From Sphaerosporella brunnea (taxonomy: Eukaryota > Ascomycota > Pezizomycetes > Pezizales > Pyronemataceae), in contig VXIS01000003.1 in NCBI GenBank assembly GCA_008704415.1, positions 310,001 through 374,000 on the forward strand: 64,000 nucleotides of DNA, written 5' to 3'. Shown here piece after piece: positions 10,669 to 20,175 of this stretch. Each line of letters starts with the position of its first letter. Within the stretch, counting starts at the first letter, position 1. Made by a program: the position numbers and the translations under genes. The notes under the pieces were generated by a model. That model was not told where the DNA came from. It was given only the letters and a program-made list of their open reading frames with translations, and did not search any database.

Positions 10669-12059
10669 CGTAACAGCAGGGCTGTCAATAGTCCGGCCGC
10701 CCGCCAGGCCAAATCGGGCCCCACGGAGTCGGTCAGGTCGGCCCAATGATGCGGAAAGCCTGATAGGTTCGGGCCGGTGTAAGAAAAGTCTGGATATCTG
10801 ATAGGTGCCGGCCGGCGTCGGGTACCTCTGGTCAAGATCGGTTCAGTCAGCGGGCCGAACTCAGGGCAACTAAAAGCGCGAATCGCTGGGTGCTTGTCCT
10901 GCAGGCCCTAAAGTGTCGATCGCGATCAATTGACTTGTCGATCACCGGCAGAATCCGCGCACATTAAACACAAAAACTACAGCTAGGAAGAGAGGCGGAA
11001 TAACACGGATCGGAACTGCTTACGTTTTGTTCACAAATCACACCCTTTAACCCAGAAAATTCAGGCCGGAAGAGAGGCGGAAGAATACGGATCCGAACTG
11101 CGGATGTTTTGCTGCCAAATCCAAATATTTTGAAACCTGAGGAGAGCTTGAGTGCGTCACCATGAGCGTAGCGCTGAAGTATTCCGCATTCTTTTCGCGG
11201 TTGAGTGATATCACGAACATTGTCCTGGTAGGGACGCTGCAATGAATTGCCCGTGCTAATGCGCCCGAATTCGTGTGGAGATTTAGAGATCCATCAGTGC
11301 CGTTCTACTCATGGTCCCACGCTCCTCCATGCTCTATAAGGTGGGCAGCGTTCCCCGGGCCGCCGTCCAGTTTTCTTCATTTGCAAACATCCCGGGCCTG
11401 TTTGCTTTTTCCTGATGTCAGTGTAAGCAAAGATAGTACCGGGCCTGATGGGCACCTTCAGTCACCTGGGTGGCGTGCAACATTGCCTGGTCCAAACGGG
11501 CCGTAATCAGGGTTGTCAGTAGCCGGCCGAAATAGCCAGCCTTTGCGCGGCTGGCTTCATAGCCCAGCCAGCCGCGCCGGCTTTTTAAGTAGCCAGCCGC
11601 GTCGGCCGGCCGGCCAGGCTGCAACGGCCGCGTCATCGAGTGATCGTCAGTGATCATGATACTAGTACCCCACGGTCGTTCCCCACCCCTTCAGGTTGCG
11701 AGACCCGTTAACCATTGTGCAATAATGGACCACTTTCACACACTCAGCACCCAGCCTTCCCTCCCTCTACGGCCATCCCGGGGCCATCAGGCACTGGTAG
11801 ACCACTTCTAGCGCAGGAGTTGGAGTCTGAGTCCGGGGCCCACCGCCCGCCCGTGAAGAAGCCGGCTGCAGCCGTTCGATGGCTGCAGCCTAAATAGCCC
11901 AGCCGGGCTGCCAAGGCAGCCATTCAAAGCCCAGGCCAGCCGCGCCGGCCGGCTGGCTACTGACAACCTTGGCCGTAATTTTAAAGCCCGTTTGAATCAA
12001 ACGGTTCAGGCCTCCTCCAAAGCCGGACTGGCCTGACTTTTGAGAGCCGTGCGTGCCAG
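10669..12059. mobile_element. Older non-autonomous hAT element with 8-bp TSD
   Basis: The left terminus at 10677 reads CAGGGCTGTCAATAGTC. The right terminus, reverse-complemented from 12051, reads CACGGCTCTCAAAAGTC, a 14/17 match. Flanking octamers are CGTAACAG (10669-10676) and CGTGCCAG (12052-12059), 6 of 8 identical, as expected for an aged hAT duplication. The roughly 1.4-kb interior has no transposase and includes an imperfect 83-bp tandem repeat (about 10985 and 11068, both with GGAAGAGAGGCGGAA). A younger hAT MITE sits inside. A related terminus lies at 16453-16486. Confidence 0.7.
11500..11979. mobile_element. hAT MITE with perfect 8-bp TSD, nested
   Basis: The element runs from 11508 to 11971 (464 bp). 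Its termini are CAGGGTTGTCAGTAGCC and, on the other strand, CAAGGTTGTCAGTAGCC. It is flanked on both sides by GCCGTAAT (11500-11507 and 11972-11979). Subterminal sequence is rich in GCCGGC/GGCTGGC motifs. There is no transposase ORF, so it depended on an hAT transposase in trans. It interrupts the older element 10677-12051 and is therefore younger. CAGGG-type termini with 8-bp duplications are the accepted hAT signature. Confidence 0.9.
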
Positions 12060-12344
12060 CAAGAACTGCTATCGGAATGCGTTATGGGGAAGCATCAGAC
12101 ACCCAACCAGGCTCAATGGCCCTTAAGGTTTTCCAAATGGCTGATTCTCAATTCAATGGTCACATCAGCCTCAATGGACTCGGCGATGTCGATCCAGCCT
12201 CAATGGAATCGCCAATATCGGCCCAGCCTGAATGGCTTGCCAAAAAATTGAGAATAAGAGCGCCCGGCAATCACCATTCCCTTCTTCTCCTTTCATCTCC
12301 GACACTACTCCCAATCTCATATTCTTTCGTCAGCAAACAGCAAA

Positions 12345-13172
12345 ATGTCTCCTCCTATTACACTCAAGCTACGTCGCTCTTTGAGGCGTGCCTCCCATGC
12401 GGCTACGGCGGAAATCACCCGTCTATACACTGTTGAGAAGATCGGCAGCCGTCCCAACAATCGTCGCGCCAAGCGTCGCAAGCAGAAGGCCAGGCGCCGC
12501 TTCACTCGCAAGCCGGCTCCGGCCATCAATAACCCCGTCATGCCCAACAATTCGATCCCTACCACTTCGCACGATGGAGACGATATGATGACCGATGATG
12601 AGATGGAGGACGACATTCCTTCCACACAGACTCCCTCAACCTCGCACCATGGAGACGATATGATCGCCAATGACCAAATCGAGGACGACAACATTCCGCC
12701 GACCACTTCGCATGATGGAGATAATATCACCGCCGGTACCGATGACCAGATGGAGGACGACGACGTTCCTTCCTCACAGGCTTCTTCGGCCAGCAGCAAA
12801 TCCTCAACCAGCAGCACATCCTCAGCCTCCAGCTGGTCATGCGACGAAGACGTGGATGAGGCTGGTTGGCAGAAGATTCCTGAGTGGCTGCTGCACGGAC
12901 ACAACACATCCACCAATAACACCACCGCCAGCAACAACGCGTCCAGCAGCAGCAGGGCCCCCACCAACAACACTGCCTCCGCAAAGACTCCACCACCGGC
13001 TTGCGATCCGAACGGCAAGTGGGAGTGGGAGTGGGAGCGTGTCCCCTCAGAAATCGATCAGGAGTGGGCGGAGGAGCGAGCGGAAATTGACGCGAGTGAG
13101 AAATCGTGGAAGGAATACGAGGATGCTCGACAGGTCTGGGGTTTGCCCACTAGGCGCAACGGCGGTGCATGA
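12345..13172 (+). CDS. Low-complexity basic/acidic protein, function unknown
   Basis: A 275-codon uninterrupted ORF in a good context (GCAAAATGTCTCC). The first 60 residues are strongly basic (RRAKRRKQKARRR at about 41-53 looks like a nuclear localisation signal). Residues 75-150 hold three imperfect acidic repeats built on SHDGDDM and TDDEMEDD followed by Ser/Thr. Next come a Ser-rich run, a conserved-looking WQKIPEWLLHGHNTS, a Thr/Asn/Ser linker, and a Trp/Glu-rich C-terminus (KWEWEWERVPSEIDQEW). I recognise no family. A diverged copy of the middle part lies at 42044-42554, so at least the core has been duplicated. It follows the old hAT element by about 285 bp. It could be a host gene or a transposon-carried gene; being open throughout, it is the best candidate for a working gene here. 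Confidence 0.55.
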   Translation: MSPPITLKLRRSLRRASHAATAEITRLYTVEKIGSRPNNRRAKRRKQKARRRFTRKPAPAINNPVMPNNSIPTTSHDGDDMMTDDEMEDDIPSTQTPSTSHHGDDMIANDQIEDDNIPPTTSHDGDNITAGTDDQMEDDDVPSSQASSASSKSSTSSTSSASSWSCDEDVDEAGWQKIPEWLLHGHNTSTNNTTASNNASSSSRAPTNNTASAKTPPPACDPNGKWEWEWERVPSEIDQEWAEERAEIDASEKSWKEYEDARQVWGLPTRRNGGA

Positions 13173-13439
13173 AAAGTGCAGGGTAGTCAGATGGGCAGAA
13201 GACTTTGTGGTGTTCGTGTGTTTGTTTTGTTTCTTAGCAAAATACGATGCGTTCTTTTTGTAGATGTGTTTTTGCGCCTTTCTTCTGAAAACGTATTCAT
13301 TGATCAAATAAGGATTCGCCGGTAGTCATTGTGATGGGATATCTGCCGCAGTTTGCACTTCGGAAATCCTATGCACTATCCAACCCACTATCCCAACCTC
13401 GGGCGAGCATGTCACAGCAGACTGAAATCACGGGGCGCC

Positions 13440-14690
13440 TGGACGTTGCGGGGTACACCCAATGCAATAAGTTGAATAAACACCCATTAGAGACCGTTCC
13501 TGGTCTATTGTTGAAACCTGATTCACGTGCCCTTGCGCCGCGTCTACCCAAGCCCCCCGGCCGCCTTGACCGTCTTGAGAATTTGCAGCAGTAGTACGTT
13601 CCCGAGTGATGCGATCGCAGGAAGGAAACCTAAGCGGCCGAGAGGCGCTTCCAGATCCACCATCAACGGCCTGCTCGAATAGAGACTTCTCTCTCGCCAA
13701 TTGGACCTCCGCCGCCTCCATTTTGAGTGCGACCACTTCCTCCTCCCTCTTTGCCGCGTTTCAACGCCTACAACCAGATGCGTCCTCGAAAACAGCCCCT
13801 TATCCACTCGTGGTCTGCGGGTTGACAGTTTACAATTAGATTCGTGTAGTGGAGCCGATCAGGGACATACCGTTTCCTTGCACGAGCGGAAAAAAACAGG
13901 GACCTTACACACGCCCTGCTGCGCGTGCAAACAATTTCACAAGGAACCCACGGACCGATGGCGTGAACATTTGCGGGGAGGCGGACAAGAGACACGAGAG
14001 TTGGTGGAAATGACAAGGGCGAGTCAAGGGCAATTCAAGGCCGGAGAAACAAGCATCGGTTGTGGTAGCTGGCCTGCTCCGAGATGGATAATGCCAGTGT
14101 GGGGCATTTTCACGGCTGCCTCTTCCTCAGCTCCGCCTTCGCTATCTCCTGGTCGGCGGCATCAATGCGAGTCAGCCCAGCTGCGGAGTCGAGGGTAGCC
14201 CCCGGTCATCACCTGGACTGCGGCTTGTCAGTTAATAAAGAGATTCGTGTATTGCAGCCGATCAGGGACATACCTTTCAGCCCGAACGAGTGTCAAAAAA
14301 AACAGGGACCTGAAACCCGCCCTGTTCCCCGTGCAAACAGTTCCAAAAGGAATCCACGGACCGTCGGACCCGAATGACGCGATGCGGGGCAGACAGCCAA
14401 CTTAGGGACCCGCGGCAATTCTTGGGTGTGGATAGTCGCGGGTAGGAAGTGCTTCCAGCAAAAGAAATGGAAGGACGACAAGGGGTGCGAGAGTCGACCG
14501 AAATCGGCGGCCGGAAGAAACGGGGAGAGACGCCAGGTACGCTCTATAACCTATAAGCGTCACGTTTGAGCCAGGTGGGAGAGGGGAAGACATACATCGT
14601 GGAAGCAGGCGAGCTTAATAAACAAGGACCTGACTTGCTATGCAAACAGTCATTCTTTCGAAGGAAAACCCACGGACCGGTTGTAACGGT
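13440..14690 (-). pseudogene. 'LFEQAVAG' coiled-coil family, scrambled copy
   Basis: Pieces of the family occur on the minus strand. AAKREEEVVALKMEAAEVQL followed by AREKSLFEQAV lies at about 13660-13790, and TRIDAADQEIAKAELRKRQP at about 14115-14185. Three copies of the 3' segment (near 13850-13970, 14236-14372 and 14565-14690, each with CAGGGACCT..GCAAACA..CCCACGGACC text) are arrayed. The segment 14527-14690 matches 17805-17930 closely. The order differs from that in the full-length paralogs at 19021 and 34522, so this is a rearranged remnant. Function unknown. Confidence 0.55.
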
Positions 14691-15083
14691 TCTAAACTGT
14701 TCGCGGACTCGGCACATCGCGGTGAGCGCACAGCCTGATGTCGGTGGTTTCGGCTAACCCTAACCCCAATCCTGCACTGACACGTTTTTAGCACAACATG
14801 GCAATGATGATAGGATGATATGCGAGATGCAGTCGCATGCCATGTGCGTGCTGCGTGCAACTCATGCCAGACAGCAGGGAGGTGGCCGAGGACTCCGTTT
14901 CGGGAAGCAAGATTGCGGCCGCCTTGCAACGTGTCATACGAGTGTTCGTGCGAACGCCTGTTATTGAGACGTTCTTGGCAGCCAAACCTCACTGTTTCCG
15001 TAACTGTCCTTCTCCCCAGTGACAGGAACTCTCCCTGTCGTGCACTGTCGTATGCGTCCGGTCTTGCTCTTTCGGCTAGGTCC

Positions 15084-15345
15084 TGTTGAAGCGCCGTGCG
15101 CTTACCATTGAATTGAGAGGTTTGGGGTTGAAGCGCCGTTCGCTTTCATGTTAGCACTCGCCATCGAGGTGAGAGTTCGGGGTTGAGAGGTTGGGAGAGC
15201 GTTTCGTGGGTTCGACTGCATGAGCACATATAGCTTCTCTCCTTCGGACTCTCGTCCTCGACACAATAACTACAACTTCCTCACGTGCCTCTCCCGCTGT
15301 CCCAGAGTATCCTTACTGATCTGTGACGCCTCCGTACCGACCCTC
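15084..15345 (+). repeat. 5' LTR
   Basis: Starts with TG. It contains an internal tandem of GTTGAAGCGCCGT(G/T)CGCT, a CATATAGCTTCTCTCC core-promoter-like block, and ACAATAACTACAACTTCCTC. The 3' boundary is uncertain because clear similarity to the other LTR fades after TATCCTTACTGATC (about 15321) and TCCG. Confidence 0.7.
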
Positions 15346-15389
15346 GTTCAACAGGTGATTCAACTAACTAATCCTTGAGCAAAACAATG

Positions 15390-15905
15390 GCTACCAACGA
15401 ACCCAAATCTACAAAACCCGCGGCCTCCTCCTCCTTCTCAACGTCAACCTCGTGCACGACGCTTTGACTTAGAAAGGATATGGGAGTTTCCGCTATTAAA
15501 CTCGACAACATCGAGGTCCTCACGGGTCACGAAAATAACGGCTATTGGGTGGACCAGGTTACCGTTGTACTCGATGCGATGGAGCTCGGCGAAATTGTAA
15601 TCGATGGAAAAGACCTTGCAGATAATGGGGATGAAGAAGACAACGCGCTTTTGAAGACGCACCTGCATCAGATTGGTTTCTCCTGGATTGCAGTCGCTCG
15701 TGTTCAAGGATTGCATCTATGATGGACTGGACGGTTGCAAGAGGATTTCTGCTATAGGAGGTTCATCTTCATCGCTGCTGACTATATCCCACACTTCGAT
15801 CGCGCGAAGCAGGCGCCGTATGTCCTTTCGCGTGCTTTAAGATATCCTTCGTCGGATTGGTTTTGGCTAGAGGTAACACGCCGGGCTCGTAACCTGTTGA
15901 AAATA
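15390..15905 (+). pseudogene. copia Gag N-terminus fragment
   Basis: After an early stop near 15466, the frame reads IKLDNIEVLTGHENNGYWVD and VVLDAMELGEIVIDGKDL (15480-15720). This is the pattern of the copia Gag N-terminal region (a 'kLdG.NY..W' block followed by '.L...gL..vi.G'). A TGA at 15721 interrupts it, then YIPHFDRAKQAPYVLSRALR continues. The zinc knuckle and everything after it are deleted. Confidence 0.6.
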
Positions 15906-16452
15906 GTCTAAGTATGGAGGGGTCGTAGGTAATGCGAAAAGTGATTGTCTTGTAACGCTCTAAGAGGCTGTCTAGCCGCGTATATACCCCCTTCCAAGCG
16001 TCACAATGATGTCATTCGGTCCTCCGTCGTAGCATATCACTACTTCAAGCACTCGCTCTTACTCGTCCTTATCCATGCCTTAACGATGCCTAGAAAGTCA
16101 GTTTCCAACACCTTTCAATCAGTCCGGTTCAGGCTGCGCGTTGTTAGCTGCGCCAACTCCATTCCTTGCCGCAAAAGTTCATGTTGCTGGTCGACCAGCT
16201 CCTGCCTTTGATCTAGCAGCTACAGTTTTTTCTCTTCCAGTCCCTGTTTTGGCTCCGCCTGCTTGATTGCGCTTTTCGCCTTCGTACGCCGGACAATTAT
16301 CCGCACGACCCCCTCCACAACGCCACCGCGCCCAAACTCTCGAAACCACTCGGTTGGGAATAGTAGGCGCATTAACGCCCGGAACTTGTCGCCCTAAGTT
16401 GGGCGGACAAATGTCGAACCGAGTTCCTCGTGAGATATCGGCATTTGTCGCT

Positions 16453-16486
16453 CAAAGCCAGACTGGCCGGACTTTTGACTGCCCTG
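16453..16486. mobile_element. Orphan hAT terminus inside the copia element
   Basis: CAAAGCCAGACTGGCCGGAC followed by TTTTGACTGCCCTG matches the right end of the 10677-12051 hAT at about 28 of 34 positions. The outer end is at 16486, so the element would lie to the left. A convincing left partner with matching TSD was not found between 15720 and 16450; AATCAGTCCGGTTCAGG near 16117 is a weak candidate. Confidence 0.45.
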
Positions 16487-16499
16487 CTGGGATATACAT

Positions 16500-17250
16500 G
16501 GGCAACAAGGAGATGGTTGCCAACTGACTGCATACAAGGGCGAACAGCATACCTGCGGGGGGACTGTCGGAAGGCAGGAGGCGATTTCCAAATGCAGTTC
16601 CGCTGGCAGGGTGTAAATGGCAGGCAAGACCGCGCGTTGCTGTTGTCGTGATGCCTCGCCTTGCGGATTGCCGATGAGACCCGCGTTGTTGTCGCCGTGA
16701 GCGTGAATTGCGTACGGCGGGTCGCCGGTAATTTCGCTGGAGGTAGTTTGTGGTGTCATATGATCCACCGCAGCAGTCCCTTACCGTGTCGTGACTGCGC
16801 GAGGGTTGTTCGAGTGCAAATGGAGTGGTGTCAGGGGCTGACTGCCGCCGCTGCGAAGCACATCCCATGGTGCTGCAATGACGGCGGGCTGGTTAGCGTG
16901 ACGCAACCCCATACGCGCCGCAAAGATGCAGCACAGTCGGCGTCAATATCAGCTGACCATACCCGCGATGTTTGGGGGACAGCAAGAATCACTGAAAGCT
17001 GTGTGCCGACGTTCGCGTCGCCGACGACAGAGGTAAGAACCACCTCAATGTTTATGGTAGGCGGCGAATCTTACAACGTTTTGTGGCGAGATGCGGTAGA
17101 AAAGCATAACTCTCCATGCAATCGGCGGTTTCTTCCCATCTGGGCAAGTCCCGCTGGCCTCTTCTCCAACCCCAGAGCGGACCATAGCGTATTCCGCACA
17201 GGACGCAGCTTGTTTTGCTCTGCTCCTACCGCGGCACACATGTAAGCTGC
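16500..17250. other. Unassigned insert within the copia element
   Basis: A 194-codon ORF (16661-17245, plus) and antisense ORFs are present. None resembles copia protease, integrase or RT. The block replaces the expected pol region, so it is probably foreign sequence inserted before or during the deletion. Confidence 0.4.
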
Positions 17251-17254
17251 TAAA

Positions 17255-17525
17255 AGAGCTCTGGCATAACTATATACCAGCCGCCATCCGTAGCGATAAT
17301 ACCGGCTCTCTTGACATCGCCGAAAGAAAACTCATAAATGACCGCTGCAAGCATATTGACATCCATTATCATTCGGTCCGCAAGCTGGTTGAATCAGGCC
17401 AAATCATGATCCTCGACATCGACGGCAAAAGCAAGTTTGCGGATATTTGTACCAAAGCGCTGCCGCGGGCAACGTGCAAGCATCTCTGCGCCGGAATTTT
17501 TACTGGAGATTCAAGTGGCAAGTGA
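17255..17525 (+). pseudogene. copia RNase H C-terminus
   Basis: Reads IRSDNTGSLDIAERKLINDR, KHIDIHYHSVRKLVESGQI and DGKSKFADICTKALPRA in one open frame ending at a TGA just before the 3' LTR. The 'KHIDIryHfvRe' and 'ADiCTKaLpr' blocks are diagnostic for the end of Ty1/copia polyproteins. Confidence 0.85.
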
Positions 17526-17532
17526 GAAGCGA

Positions 17533-17790
17533 TGTTGAAGCGCCGTGAGCTCGCCATTGAATGGAGAGATTCGCAGTTGAAGCACCGGGCGCTTTCATGT
17601 TAGCACTCGCCATTGAATAGAGAGTTCGGGGTTGAGAGGTCGGGTGAAGGTTTCGGGGGTTCAACTGCACGAGTATATAGAGCTTCTCTCCTGTGGACTC
17701 CCGTCCTTGACATAATGAACTACAACTTCCTCGCCTGCTTCTCTCTTCCCCTCCGAGTATCCTTACGGATCCCAGGTGTTTCCGCGAACG
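17533..17790 (+). repeat. 3' LTR
   Basis: Matches the 5' LTR from TGTTGAAGCGCCGTGAGCTC through GAGTATCCTTACGGATCCC. It includes a clearer TATA-like GAGTATATAGAGC. The downstream boundary is approximate; family-like sequence of the neighbouring pseudogene resumes by about 17800. Confidence 0.7.
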
Positions 17791-17799
17791 GGTGAGACG

Positions 17800-18240
17800 C
17801 CAGGTGCGCACCATAACCTATAAACTGTCACGTTTCAGACAAATGGCAGAGGTGAAGACATACATCGTGAAAGCAGGCGAGTTTATTAAACAGGAACCTG
17901 ACACACGCCCTGTGCCCCGTGCAAACAGATCCAGAAGGAACCCACGAACCCAGGGAGTGGCGACATGAGGCAGCAGACGCAACGGCCGGTGGTAGGAGCG
18001 GATGCAGGGGGAGGGGCACCAGCACCTCGGCGGTGGTGCCGTCGGCGGAGATAGACGTGGCGGGGGAAGCGGCGGTCAGAGAGGAACAACGTGAGCTCCC
18101 AGCAACGGCCTGCTCAAACAGGAGTTTCTCTCTCTCCAATTTGAACTGTATTTTGATTGCAATGAGTTCCTTCGCCGCCTTTGTTTCGAGTGTGCTCACT
18201 TCCTTCGCCGACTCTGTTTCGGTGTTCCGTACGGTCCGTC
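17800..18240 (-). pseudogene. 'LFEQAVAG' coiled-coil family, C-terminal fragment
   Basis: The minus strand reads NTETESAKEVSTLETKAAKE and, after LIAIK, IQFKLEREKLLFEQAVAGSS, followed by a Ser/Ala/Pro-rich tail and SWVPSGSVCTGHRA. The motif REK-LFEQAVAG and the later WVP block match the copies at 19021 and 34522. The upstream half is cut off by unrelated GGACCGGATC-rich sequence at 18240-18350. It lies head-to-head with the copy starting at 19021. Confidence 0.6.
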
Positions 18241-18248
18241 CAGGACTG

Positions 18249-18289
18249 CAGACCGGATCGGACCGAATAGTACGATCCGATCCAGTCTG
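18249..18289. repeat. 17-bp-stem palindrome
   Basis: CAGACCGGATCGGACCG (18249-18265) pairs with CGATCCGATCCAGTCTG (18273-18289) at 15 of 17 positions around a 7-base AATAGTA loop. Further GACCAGTCTGATCCAGTCC text follows. This type of GGACCGGAC/CAGTCTG sequence is common at ends of fungal DNA transposons, but no TSD was found. Confidence 0.5.
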
Positions 18290-18664
18290 CCATGGCGGAG
18301 GACCAGTCTGATCCAGTCCGCGGGTGCCAGGGGCGATCAAAGACCGTAGTCGACTGCAGTCGACTGGATTATTAGTAAGGTTGTAATATGTATGATAGTA
18401 CCCCAGTGCCAGAAGTCCGTTTGCCACGGTGCGCCCTGACAATTGGTATGTTCCTCCTGTGCCGCATTGCAATGACCAACAGCGGTCCTTGTCGTATGCC
18501 GGTTCATCGTCCTTGCGCGGATGTAGCTTGATGCCAGTCTCCATAGGCATCGCCCGCGGAGGGTGGTTGTATAGCTGTTTGAGAATTCGGTTGTTGACCG
18601 TGCAGAGGGGACCTTGGTGGGTGAAGGAATTGCCGGTGTGCAGTAGCCCATTGTCCATGGCCGA

Positions 18665-19020
18665 GTATGAAAAACGTATATCACACAAAGTGAGATTTAG
18701 GCATGTGCCATAATTAGCACGACCTTCCCTCCTACCTCCCCCAGAGTGAGATCTACGCTCATCAGCGCAATCTTGCCCGCTAGCCCCAATTGATCCCTGC
18801 CCGCACAACCATAAATTGCAGCACCACCTTCCCAGCTTGCTCCCTTCCTCCTTTACACTCACTACTCACCTCGCCTACCTCCCAATTTCGAAACCTTCAG
18901 AAACCAAACCAAAATTACCCGCCCAATGTACGCGCCCCTGCATTGCACCCATGCAGTCCAATTGATGTTCTGCCTTCGTTGATCTTCCCATCGCGGGTGA
19001 TTCGTGGCTAATACGACCAG
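18665..19020 (+). promoter_or_regulatory. Conserved 5' flank of the coiled-coil gene
   Basis: AAAACGTATATC.CA.AGTGAGAT, then pyrimidine-rich CCTTCCCTCC..CCCCCAGAGTGAGATC, CACTACTCACCTCGC, GCGCCCCTGCA and finally CGTGGCTAATACGACCAG before the ATG are all echoed at 33845-34521 upstream of the paralog. Conservation of this flank suggests it was copied with the gene and may hold its promoter and 5' leader. No TATA box is certain. Confidence 0.45.
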
Positions 19021-20175
19021 ATGGGAAATTCTTCGTACACAAACCTCGCTGACCAGCTGCGTTTGTCCTCCGACAAACTCGAAAGGTTGTCCGTTGAGCT
19101 AGGGGACCACTTCCAGGCCAACGAGGTGTGCTTGTCCAACAGGGGCAACCACACTAAGTGGAGCAAAGCGCTGGCTGAGCGCTTAATAGCTAGCAAGACG
19201 CTGGCCGACGACCAGTGGTTCAACAAAGTCCTCGAACTTGGGTACGTTCCGTGTGATCTTGTTTGACATAGATATCATCGCTGATGCAACATGATCCTGT
19301 AGCGACCGTGTTGACACTTCCGAGATTCGGGTCCAAGCTCTGCACTCTCTCCACCTTCTTCTTAAGAAAAAGGTGGATGAGAAGCTTCGGGCCCAGGCCA
19401 AGGGGGTCATCATGGCCACGCAAAAGCTCGCGGCGGACAAGAAGTCTGAGGCCGCGGACAAGGAGTTGGTGGCCACCAACACCCTCTTTGATGCCGCTGA
19501 CCAGGTCATAGCGGCAGCTGAGCTCCAGACTGAGGGTGCTACCCTCGATGCTGCAGCCGGCCACACTGGCAGCGATGCTGTAGACCAGGAGCGGCCCTCA
19601 TTCAATACCGCACTGACGGTGCCCTCCGTGAGGAGGAGGCTGCCAACATGCAATACAATGCGGCAAAGAGTGAGCCGGAAATGGTGGCCGTCAACGTAGA
19701 GATGGCAAGGAAGTTGGCCGCACTCAAAATAGAGGCGGCCGAGAACGAGGTCGCAGCCCCCAAGGAGGAGGCCGCAGCCGCGGCGTCGAAATTGGCAAAG
19801 GAGAAGCGCCTTTACGCTCAGGCAGTCGCCTCCGCCTCCTCCGCCTCCTCTGCCTCCTCCGCGTCCTCTGCCTCCTCCGCCTCCTCCACCCCCTTCGCCT
19901 CCTCCGGCCCCTCAACGTCATCCGCCCACTCAGCCTCCTCCACCTCCTCCGCTGCCTGCGATGCCTCCTCTCGCCCAGGTTGGGTTCCGGTGCACGCAGG
20001 TCCCGGTTATAGGTCGCGCTCCGGTCCGCAGACGGCGTCTCGTGGCCGCGGTGTTCCTGCCTCGGGTCGTTCTACGACCCAGGCTGGTGGCGCCTCCGGT
20101 GGTAGTACCGAGGTTGCTGACGAACAGGACGCCGTGCAGCGCTGTCGCACGGCCTTTTATGTGCCGTATAGGTAA
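19021..20175 (+). pseudogene. 'LFEQAVAG' coiled-coil protein, two-exon copy with one frameshift
   Basis: I recognise no family. Exon 1 (19021-19241) starts MGNSSYTNLADQLRLSSDKL and ends ..WFNKVLELG. A 61-bp intron follows, and exon 2 (from 19303) continues DRVDTSEIRVQALHSLHLLL. Next is a long Ala/Lys/Glu-rich heptad region (KLAADKKSEAADKELVATN, FDAADQVIAAAELQTEG). A frameshift near 19600 separates this from AANMQYNAAKSEPEMVAVNV, EKRLYAQAVASASS, a Ser-rich GCCTCCTCC repeat, and RPGWVPVHAGPGYRSRSG. The final AGG-GTAAGT at about 20171 could be another donor, so the true 3' exon may lie further on. The paralog at 34522 shares intron position, spacing and order. It sits directly 5' of a copia gag. 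Confidence 0.6.
19242..19302 (+). other. 61-bp spliceosomal intron
   Basis: Starts GTACGT, contains GCTGATGC as a likely branch site 20 bases before the end, and stops with CTGTAG. Removal joins GAACTTGG to CGACCGT in frame (phase 2). The paralog has the same intron at about 34743-34803, again GTACGT..CGCTGATGC..CTGTAG. The conserved signals while interior bases differ support a real intron of fungal size. Confidence 0.75.

Larger units (their letters stand above)
15084..17790 (+). mobile_element. Internally deleted Ty1/copia retrotransposon with two LTRs
   Basis: Two direct repeats start TGTTGAAGCGCCGTG at 15084 and 17533, about 83-85% identical over roughly 250 bp. Between them lie a copia gag start (15390-15905) and the copia RNase H C-terminus (17255-17525). 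Protease, integrase and reverse transcriptase are missing, and a hAT terminus lies at 16453-16486 in the gap. A purine-rich tract (AAGTGAGAAGCGA) ends immediately before the 3' LTR, as required for plus-strand priming. LTR divergence indicates an old insertion. The right flank (17805 on) resembles sequence left of the element (14527 on), so it may sit inside the coiled-coil pseudogene cluster. Confidence 0.75.

Noticed and set aside
14754..14770. TAACCCTAACCCC looks telomeric.
   Set aside because: Only about two units; no array. The same applies to TTAACCCTAAATTACC at 42551.
16100..16486. A complete hAT element with left end near 16117.
   Set aside because: The putative left terminus matches poorly and no 8-bp duplication was found; only the right terminus is reported.
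17828..18862. 344-codon minus-strand ORF as one gene.
   Set aside because: Only its C-terminal part matches the coiled-coil family; the rest runs through GGACCGGATC-rich repeat and the paralog's 5' flank antisense.
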